A stretch of DNA of 64,000 nt from Anisodus tanguticus (Eukaryota > Streptophyta > Magnoliopsida > Solanales > Solanaceae): NCBI GenBank assembly GCA_034509755.1, contig CM067555.1:26052142-26116141 (forward strand), read 5' to 3'. The notes beneath the pieces were generated by a model. It did no database searches, was not told where the DNA came from, and worked only from the letters and a program-made list of their open reading frames with translations. Below are positions 55,572 to 64,000 of this stretch, piece by piece (the stretch's first letter is position 1; each line of letters starts with the position of its first letter). The position numbers and the translations under genes were made by a program.

Positions 55572-57837
55572 TATTACACCTCATGTTTTCATGTGTCATT
55601 TCTATTGTAGTGTATCTAATATAGGATCAAAGATGGTAAAACCCCTCCATGAGGTTTATGAATGGTTATAGTTGTATTAAGTATGTTTTGGGAAGGTTTA
55701 AGACTCATCGGATCAACAAAAATAGGTTTCGATGAAGGTTCTTCAATTCACCGCCTTCTGGAGCCTTTTATGAATCGTGAGGCACAACTTGCGACTCACA
55801 GAAAGTGCATGTAAGACTCAGAGCTACCACATGAATGGATAGAGTGTTTTTGGACTCCGGACACATCATGTGGCATGTCCTACGAGTCGCAGGAAGTACC
55901 TCAGGACAGGTCGGTGTTCAATCTTTTCTCACTATAAATAGACCCTCCAACGAATTTTAGCTCACTTTCTCTTATTTTCATAACACTAAAGGACCTAAAA
56001 TACTATCCAATAAGTCTTCCATGATTCAAGTGTAAGATCAAGTGAAAATAAATGCAAATTACATAAACCCGACGTAAGTAATCCCGTGATTATCACTAGA
56101 TCGTCTTCTTCCTTGTTATAGCAACTTCAGAGGAAACTTGGTGGTGAAGTAAGCTTGGAATTGGATTTTTTCTTGTAACTTAAGGTAAGTTTCATATCCT
56201 ACATTATCTACCTAAGATTCTACAAGTGTTTGAGATTGAATTGCTGGAGGTTTTTTAGAGATCAAGTATTTGTAAGATCTTGAAGTATGTCTTGTTGTTT
56301 TGTTTTGTTTTACATGATTTGAAGGTGTTATATGGAGTTGTGGAGTTATGTATGCGATTGTGGTGATCAGTAGAAGTAGTATGAATATTGTTGTGATGTT
56401 ATGGATAGAGTTTGAGCTATAAATGATCTCATGAATATGCACGCAAGTTGCTCGACGAAATGTCTAAATGAACTTTCTTATAAGTTATGAATTTGAAATT
56501 GATATAAATCCTTTTTATAATGTAGATAATCGTCTATAGAATGTGAGACAGCTTGTGGAACGTAGATAACCACATGAACATATGCACGCAAGTTGCTCGA
56601 TGAAATGTCTAAATGAACTTTCTTATAAGTTATGAATTTGAAATTGATATAAATCCTTTGTATAATGTAGATAATCATCTGTAGAATGTGCGACAACTTG
56701 TGGAACGTAAATATAACCACATCGATAAGGTATGTATGGCTAATTTTCCTTCCTTGGCATGATCTGATATAAACACAACCTCGAAACAATTCTTTCTAGT
56801 TAAGTTCAATATCTCCATTCTTCTCCTTGTTGAAGTTATTCTTGTCTCGTGTGTACTCCTTATTAGTTGCACATTCGACACTCTATATGTCTCTTGATAA
56901 CTAGCTTAAGGTTGAAGAACGTACCAAAAATAACGATAGTCGAAAGATAACGACCAAAGGTCACTTCGACTCTGACTGTAATGTCTCTTGAGATTGGTCT
57001 TGCATTGCTCTTATATATATATGTATCTATTTTCTTACCTTACCATGCTATATTTGGCCAAGAAGGCACTTCTATATGCATACAACTAATTAGTTGGTCA
57101 GATATTACTGTATCCTATATGTCTGGGCAGTTTATTATGAGCATACCCCACAGAGGGACTTGATATGATACTATATGGCCCCATAGAGTGGCCTTATTTA
57201 CTATATTTATGGTTGTATTGGTTGTACGCCCTTAGTAGCCCTTTTTCTGAGTTTCAGGTTGATTTTTGTACCATTCTCTCTTGTATTACATCTCTTGCTA
57301 CATATGCTACCTGCCTTATATATTCAGTACATCTTTTGTACTAACGTCCCTTTTTATGATGATGTTTTCATTCCCGCATGTACAAATACACAAGATGATG
57401 TACCTCCTTAGTAAGGTACCTGTTTCCAGCTGTTGGTAGTGGCAATCTACTTCTTCGGAGTTGCTGCAAGAGTCGATAGGTACTATTTTATATATTTCTA
57501 GAATTTTTGGTATGGCGGGGCCCTGTCCCGAATAGTTGATGTATTATAGCACTATTAGAGGCTTGCAGACTAGTGTTTATTATGTATTCATTTTGTTTGG
57601 CCTTGTCGGCCTTTTTGTTAGTTGATGATACTATTGTTATGGCCTTATCGACCTCAATTATCTATATATATTGTTGTTAGGCCTCTTTTCCTTGCAGGGT
57701 GTTATTATATTTTTGTCATGTTATTATTATTTGGAGGCCTTATCGGCCCAAGATTCATGTCAGATATTTTAGGTACTATAGTTGGTTCGCTCGGGCCTTC
57801 GGGTGTAGGCCACACACCCCAAGGTTGGGGTGTGACA
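55572..57837 (+). repeat. 3' LTR of element D
   Basis: 2266 bp. Begins TATTACACC (5' LTR: TGTCACACC), ends GGGGTGTGACA. TATA box 55933-55940. Contains a 145-bp tandem duplication absent from the 5' LTR. Confidence 0.95.
56437..56726 (+). repeat. 145-bp tandem duplication in D 3' LTR
   Basis: Two units starting ATGCACGCAAGTTGCTCG at 56437 and 56582, each holding the same AATGTCTAAATGAACTTTC and GTAGATAATC phrases. The 5' LTR has a single copy (about 49325-49465). Confidence 0.85.
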
Positions 57838-57842
57838 TTCAT
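57838..57842. repeat. Target-site duplication TTCAT, right copy (element D)
   Basis: Identical to 48432-48436; followed by GGTTGTTCAAG, which continues LTR-B'. Confidence 0.9.
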
Positions 57843-58777
57843 GGTTGTTCAAGTTAAGATCTGATGTTGTTAACATATGTCTTTCATCGGGAAGTTTGTG
57901 GTAATAGTCCTCTACATCTTCTCTCCTAGGTACTGAGTTGAGGGCTTATTTGTTAAAGGTTTAAATATGTTAAAAGGATAGTTATGTCCCTTGAGGTAAA
58001 ATTTATCTTCTCCTCATTTTGGTTGAATTCATACAAGTTATAGTGAGTTGTTTGACAAGAGTTTGTAACACACTCTTTGAAATATCTTTGAATTGTCTCA
58101 TGTTAATGTTGATATGCATATATGAGGCCATGGTTATTGATTTAAGTATTAGATTATTTGGTTGTGTTGTGAGTTAAGAAGAAGGTTAGAAGAATCTAAT
58201 TGTGTTGCTAGATGCTGGCTTTCATTATTGAAGAATATGAGATTCTAAATGCACCATAGATGCTGGATGAGATGTCTAAGTGAAATGACTTATAGTTGTT
58301 GATTCGATTTTGATTCAAACCATTCCTGTTATGTAGATTATCATTCATAGGACAGATGGAGACTCGCGAGATCCTTTAGCTAAGGCAATAAAGGTATATA
58401 ATGGGTAACCCTTCTTTCAAAGCATGAATTCTGAACTATATATAGTTTCCCCAAAGTTAATGTCTTAAAAGTGTATTCTACTCTTGAGTTGATTATCCCT
58501 TGTCAGGAGTACTTTACTGTCTTATATTATATCCTGTCTAGGTTGGATTTTCAGCTGTTATTCTGAGCTTATTGGGTTTCATAGTCCTCTTAAAAGGAGC
58601 ATACCAAAAATCTATTCCTAAGAGTCGACCATATGTCGTGTAAAATTAAAAGAAAGAGTTTTTAAGAGTTAAAAGAGCCAAGAGTCCTAATATTACTAAG
58701 ATATATGTATATATGTATGTTATGAACTCCCGAGGCTATAACGTATGGCAAAGAAGTATATAAAGACCATGAGCTAT

Positions 58778-58833
58778 TTTAAAGTCGAAATCGGTTCGGT
58801 TTTTTCCGTTCTCCGGATTTTTGCCCACCCCTA
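58778..58833 (-). mobile_element. Possible hAT-type MITE remnant
   Basis: On the minus strand TAGGGGTGGGCAAAAATCCG, then GAACGG and AAAAAACCGAACCG. This looks like one terminus of the common plant hAT-like miniature elements. It sits within the minisatellite region of LTR-B' and is absent from LTR-B. Only one end is seen, and no TSD was resolved. Confidence 0.4.
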
Positions 58834-58986
58834 AGTATAGATATATGTATGTATATGAGTCTCATCACTATTTTAAAGTTTCATTGTTTGCCTTGTGTGG
58901 AATTCATGTTGTTAGGTTGCTCTTATGCTCTGCTTTGCAACTTATCCTTTCATATTGTTATTCATGTCTTACATACCTGTACATTC

Positions 58987-58991
58987 CATTT
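58987..58991. repeat. Target-site duplication CATTT, left copy (solo LTR S)
   Basis: CATTT before TGTAATGACCC; CATTC at 61697-61701. The uninterrupted site in LTR-B (about 20089-20099) reads ACATTCCATTCGTAC. Confidence 0.8.
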
Positions 58992-61696
58992 TGTAATGAC
59001 CCACTCGGTTGTTTTGGGTTTCTTACCGTGTTCCAACTGAATAGCCCCTTTCACAACTTTTAACCCAATATCGTGATACGTATGGATGAATAACACGCAC
59101 CTAGAGATGAATTTTCGTAGCTTTGGAGAAATGATCATAAGGATAGAAGCCTCCTACGTTCAAAACTGAAGAAATTAACTTTCGGTCAAAACTTTATGGT
59201 TCGAGGTTCCGTTAAACAATCATTAAGTATGAGACATCGAGGTCCCATGCAGTTGAGTCTTATTTTACATTTCGAGGCTATAGGTTATGGTTTAGTCAAT
59301 AGCTTTGCTTTATATGCTTATAGGATAAATTAGAGGGTGATTAATGGTTAGAGCACATCATAATAATGTCATGTCATAAATTTGAGGGTGCGAGTAAATT
59401 TGTTCAGTTAATTATCCGTGTGAAGCATTTAGAGTTTGTATCGGGATATTTGGGGCTTGGTATTTATTTTTACTTTTAGATGGTAAAGAGTATAAACAAG
59501 AAAGAACCATTTTGAGATGTAATCTCTAATTTTTATTACTTGTTGATTTTGGGAATGTTGGGGCTTCCATGAAAATAGGTATTTCCAAGAAATTATCAAA
59601 TTGAGGGTTGATTTGTATATAAATTTCAAAGACTTTTGAATTTCCTACTATTTAGAGCATGAATAACAATTCTATAAACTAAAGTTCCTATATTGCCCTT
59701 ATGGGTCCGGGGTTGCTTGGGGGTTGAGTAGTTGGTTTTCCATTGAGTTTTATGCTTATGTACTATGAAATATACATGTTAATGTAGGACTTATATATAT
59801 ACACGTAGACTACGACCACCGTCCGATAGTACCTTGGGAGAACAATATTGGCATAGGAGTTCGTGGCACCCGCTCAGTAATGAGGTAGGCTACGATTTAC
59901 TCTATTAGACTTCAATAGAAGCATGCAATTTATATAAATATTGAGGGGTATTGGGCGTGATGGGGTCCCACCATAGTGGTTATGATGAGCGCTTGAGTGG
60001 GTACCGGTGTTAAATTGTTTTGGAGAATCATCCTTAGGATTGATTCTGACTGTTGTTATGTGGGCTTGTAGCCATTATGTGGGCTTGTCACCATTATTGA
60101 TAGTACTTGTGTTGTTGTTGAAATTACTCATCACATATGCCTTCTGATAAGAAAGACTGATTATGTCGATTTATGTGTTATTGATAATCTTAAGGCATGT
60201 GTTTTTCATCTCTTGAACTTGATTGCATCTCATACTTCATGACAACTTTATTATTATTGTTGGATTCATACACTCATGTTATTCTGATATTGAAATAGAG
60301 TTGTATGGAATGCTATAGGTCCGACGAGACCGGGAAACGAAGGTAATGATACTGTTATGAGATAGTTTGGAAATACTGAGAGGATGATGATTGTATGGCA
60401 CAACAAATTAGTCTAAGGCTCTAGACAGACCGATGTATTTTTTGGCTGGTTGTGAGTAGTATATGGACTTCACAGGTCCCCCATGGGTCATTGCTATATG
60501 AAAAAATCTGATAGAATATTTCTATCGGTTGATTGAGAGGTATCATTGAATTATATCACCTTTACGATATTTCATACATTTCATATGCATCTTATTCATG
60601 TTTGGTTGTTGGATATGTCTATTGATTATGTGTGACTAGATAGTAAAATTTGTATGGTTGGTGGTTTCCGTGTATATTGATGTGAGTGATAGAGTCTGTA
60701 TTTGATCTCTGATTTAAAGGGTGAAGATTGAATCCAAAAAGGGGATGATTTCCTTATTTGACATAAAATCTATATTATAAATGAATATTGTGCTTGGTGG
60801 TGGAACTATCATTTGGTGTGAGTTAGATATGTTTAAATCAATCCTAAATAGGAGACTTATGATTGTTAACACTTATTCGAACATAATAGGGTTATATAAG
60901 AGCTTGCATGTAGTAATGTCCTTAATGTTTGGATAGCAATAAGGTGTATGAGTTAGAGGGAATATAAGACCAATAGGACTAAATTGTGTCTAACATATAC
61001 TTAAGTTAAAGGTTTGTGATGTGGTTATGTTCCTTAAGTGTTCAACTGTCCATACTAGGAAAACAAATTATGGTTATGTGCTTAGGCTAAGTGTAGCTCA
61101 GATCATTAAATAAAGTATAATAGAATTATGTCTATGAGAATTATGTATTAAACCATTTCTATTACCGAAGGTGAATTATGTGCTTAACTAGACTGTGTAG
61201 GTTACGGATACATGTGTGTCAACTTGATATTTATGTCTGTTACATGCTTTCTGTCGTTGTCGGCCTATAATGCCTATGGGAGTATGTTGTGTACTCATGC
61301 TACACTTACTGCATCATTTACGTGGATGTAGGTACACCAATTGATTTAGGTTACATCTTCGAAATACGTGAAGGTTTAGGGCGTGCCACTCATCCTATCA
61401 GCAACACTGATCTTCATCTACGATTGGATTGTCTTACGCTTTCAAGGCAGTTATTATCTTTATTTTCCTATTCATTATACTAATAGTAGCCCTTGTCCGA
61501 GTCAAACCAGGTTGTGGGAAATGATATATTGTAAGGGATATTGATGTTTATATATTTTCTAATGAAATAGTTTTACTTCTCTTTAAATCTTATTGTTATC
61601 CTGGAATGATTCAATAATTGTTAAAAGATTTGGGGATGGTTCGCCTACCGGGGGGTAGTGTAGGTGCCATCATCACACGTGATTTATGTCGTGACA
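58992..61696 (+). mobile_element. Solo LTR S (Ty3/gypsy-type)
   Basis: 2705 bp bounded by TGTAATGACCC and GTCGTGACA, flanked by near-identical 5-bp duplications, with no primer-binding site, interior or second LTR. The GTAGGTGCCATCA...GTCGTGACA end is of the kind common in solanaceous gypsy LTRs. Small frames (58821-59063, 61289-61483) cross boundaries or lack any family resemblance. It results from LTR-LTR recombination that removed an interior. The family is not otherwise present in the window. Confidence 0.85.
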
Positions 61697-61701
61697 CATT
61701 C
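61697..61701. repeat. Target-site duplication CATTC, right copy (solo LTR S)
   Basis: Follows GTCGTGACA; CATTT at the left side differs by one base. Confidence 0.8.
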
Positions 61702-62268
61702 GTACTAACGTCCCTTTTGACGGGGGTATGCTGCAGGTTCAGCTAGAGGTACAGATAGACTTCCCCAGTAGGATCTTGTTGATCTCCACTACCGATTGGT
61801 AAGCTTCGTTTCTTCTGAGGCTACTAAGTCAGAGGTTGTGACATGAGTCTTTTGTATATATACAGATCATGGGTAGGTCAGGGTCCTGTCCTGACCATAT
61901 GACAGTTATGTTTTTGTTAGATGCTTGTAGACCTAGTACGTATGTTTAGATGTCTTGTACGTCCTTTCCAGCCTGGATGTTGGTCAGTTGGACTGTACGA
62001 TGACCTTATCGTTCTTGTATATGTATGTATATATCTGTTTTGGTCTTGTTTACCATTGTGGTTGAGATGTCTAGATGACGTCACATGTTTCTAGATTGTA
62101 GTCTTATCGCCCTATATGTATGTTGGTTATACCTTCATATCCATTATGGTTCTTATGGCCTTGTCGGCCGAAGTTTTTGTAAGTTCATATGTTATGTTTC
62201 AGAGTGGTACGCTCGGGAAAGTGAGGAATGGGTGTCGGGCACACCCCTCCCCCCAGATTAGGATGTGA
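61702..62268 (+). repeat. LTR-B', third part
   Basis: Resumes LTR-B' (GTACTAACGTCCC...; compare 20097) through the GGCCTTGTCGGCCG zone. Ends GGATGTGA at 62268, where the canonical terminus would be GGGTGTGACA. The primer-binding site expected a few bases later is missing. Confidence 0.8.
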
Positions 62269-64000
62269 ATGTATTCCTTAAACTTCTCGAGTTCAATAAA
62301 GTTGAGGAAATTCCTATAAGATATAAGTTGTGGTTTTTGCCTCTTTTATGCTATGAGTTTTCCATGAAATTTTTTTGTGTTGATTTTATATTTCGCAATT
62401 TCCCTTCTTGCATAGTTGTGCAAGGAACTTGATTCTTTGAGCACATAGATTTAGCCCAATCCTAACTAGAGTTATGCTATAAGAAATCATTCATATTCGT
62501 GCATTGTTAAATTTCTATCCTATATGCTTTTTTTCCAGAAGGAAAAGAAGAGGTAAATCTAAATTCTGATGATGTCTTACTTTTAGATGGAACCATCTAT
62601 AATGGAACTGGTTGCACAAGGAGTCATGGGAATAATGGACCGAGACCTAAGTGCATTTGAAGGTTTGGTTCTAAGGGGATATGTTATTGTTCCCCCAGGA
62701 TTTTCATAATAGGGTCAGAGTTCTAGGGCATAAGGCCCACAAAATCAGAGTGGTATGAGACAATGAAGGCCACCTCAATCTTGTTGCAATTCATGTATGA
62801 AGATATACTCAAGGGTGTGTCAATATGGTTCAGATGCATGTTACCGGTGTAGGACTGCTCGCCACATCATGCGGTACTGGGTAGAGTCCAAACAAAGAAG
62901 CATAAGTGAAAAGGCTTTGTCTATAGGGTTAAGAGGTGCTCAAATGTGTTATCAGGATATGGTGGATCGTCAAGATTCAGTGGTATCATTGGACTTCATC
63001 TCAAGTACGTTGATAGTTTCCTCTCGTGATATGTACGTGTTTTTCTACCCCTGATTTGTATAGTCTGGAGTAATTTCTTTGGTGGTTAGAAAGTTCAGGG
63101 TTAGATATTTCAATTATTCTAGTAAAGATATGTACTTACCTTAGTGTGACTTATGCCTATAGTTAAAGAGAGATGTACAACCTGAAATTAGGGTCAAATG
63201 TTAAATGATTAGGAAGAAAGTTATGCATGCATAGGTTGTTCAAAGCAGAATTAGAGTTCATGATGCCAATGAGTTGTTACTAGCTGAGTATTTGATAAAT
63301 CCTTAGTAGATGTCAGTGACGTCTGGATGTCATAGGCCAAGTGTGATTTGTGATAAAGCTCCTACTCAGGGGAGGCGATTACAAAAGAAGATATGCATTA
63401 TGATTATAAAGGATGTAAAAGCTATAAGACTATGCCTTCACTTTAAGAACTGATTTGATGATTCCAACAAAATTGTCCAAAGAATGATTTAATTTTTTCC
63501 AGCCCGATAAATGCAGATGATTAGGTCAGAACTTGATTATGTGTGGATGTAAGTAGGAAACCCCATAGATTTAAATTGATGCAAGTATAATGATGATGAT
63601 AAAATGAGCGGTTAAGCAGTAAGAGAACATGTTGAATGAGCATACCCTTTGCGAGTTATCAAAAGAGGTCTCACTAAAACTAACAATATTAGTGAGTTTT
63701 AGTATGTCAGTTCTGAATACATTGGCACCACATCCTTGTAAAGTAATTCAGTTATTTCCTATCAAGGAAGATTTCTTCGAAGTGTTATGAAAGATAGATA
63801 GAATAGTGTTTTGACTTTTACAAAATAATGAGGTTCCCAAGTATAAAACGTTAGCTTTTGATCCAAGTAGGAGATGGTACGATGAAGTACCGAGGCAGAA
63901 TCATATGTTCCACTTATTGATAAGATTTTGGCAAGAGTTTTGAATTTATGATGTCATATTAATTCATGCTCCATAGGTATATTACGACTTTAGAAGAGTA
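62269..64000 (+). pseudogene. Decayed gypsy interior right of LTR-B'
   Basis: Gag zinc finger in frame 62797-63054: VCQYGSDACYRCRTARHIMR, then YWVE, where C-x2-C and His are kept and the last Cys is Trp or Tyr. At the window end (about 63850-63990) code like GTMKYRGRIIC and YITTLEE resembles the start of the integrase zinc region. Only about 0.9 kb separates them, against more than 2 kb in D, so protease, RT and RNase H are deleted or unrecognisable. It could be the next interior of the B tandem or an unrelated fragment; the leader (62269-62580) does not match the B2 or D leader. Confidence 0.55.

Larger units (their letters stand above)
48437..57837 (+). mobile_element. Element D: full-length Tekay/Del-type chromovirus, degenerate
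   Basis: 9.4 kb, LTRs 48437-50576 and 55572-57837 with TGTCACACC...GGTGTGACA ends, primer-binding site, gag, CCHC, protease, RT, RNase H, integrase, chromodomain, polypurine tract and perfect TTCAT target duplications. The catalytic aspartates of RT survive, but stops and shifts are common and part of the RT-RNase H junction is deleted. It is inserted in LTR-B'. The LTRs differ at many positions and by a 145-bp duplication, so the insertion is not recent. Confidence 0.95.
57843..58991 (+). repeat. LTR-B', second part
   Basis: Colinear with 13240-13377 plus 18977-20090 of LTR-B (shared phrases GAGTTTGTAAC, AAGTGAAATGACTTATAGTTG, CTAACCCTTCTTTCAAAGC). Ends where solo LTR S is inserted. No gene. 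Confidence 0.85.

Noticed and set aside
1..64000. CRISPR arrays, bacterial operons, tRNA/rRNA genes, host protein-coding genes
   Set aside because: No direct-repeat/spacer pattern, no cloverleaf or rRNA signature seen, and all recognisable coding belongs to LTR elements or the pararetrovirus.

Overview
Plant nuclear DNA from a repeat-rich, non-genic region, probably of a solanaceous dicot. The reasons are several long-LTR chromoviruses (Ty3/gypsy with an integrase chromodomain, Tekay/Del type), an AT-rich endogenous pararetrovirus that looks closest to the Solendovirus/EPRV type known from Solanaceae, and a complete absence of readable host genes, tRNA or rRNA. The family and species assignments are inferences. 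Every coding remnant found is transposon- or virus-derived and broken.

Layout. (1) 1-3887: badly decayed gypsy interior (element A, + strand) with two zinc knuckles at its left end and a polypurine tract at its right end. Its 3' LTR (3888 to about 11495) is split by an endogenous pararetrovirus (about 4281-9415). About 97 bp of the LTR side (4184-4280) reappears inverted at 9416-9511. (2) 11496-62268: an old + strand chromovirus locus (family B), built as partial interior B1 - LTR-B - interior B2 - LTR-B'. It has taken four later insertions: the non-autonomous gypsy element N in LTR-B (13378-18971, TSD GCTAG), a 22.6 kb minus-strand tandem array E in interior B2 (24741-47368, TSD TATTC/TATTA), the 9.4 kb chromovirus D in LTR-B' (48437-57837, TSD TTCAT), and the solo LTR S in LTR-B' (58992-61696, TSD CATTT/CATTC). 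(3) 62269-64000: another decayed gypsy interior with a zinc knuckle and an integrase fragment.

The most notable object is array E: four LTRs alternate with three complete interiors (period about 6.9 kb) on the minus strand. All three interiors carry the same disabling changes: two catalytic aspartates of reverse transcriptase changed to Asn, a nonsense codon early in gag, and a Trp-to-stop in integrase. One near-matching target duplication flanks the whole array. The array therefore most likely arose from one inserted element that grew in place by unequal LTR recombination after it was already dead.

Functionally nothing here appears able to move or express by itself. The window shows insertion, nesting, LTR-LTR recombination, solo-LTR formation and decay. 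Percent identities and ages were not computed; similarity statements are by eye.
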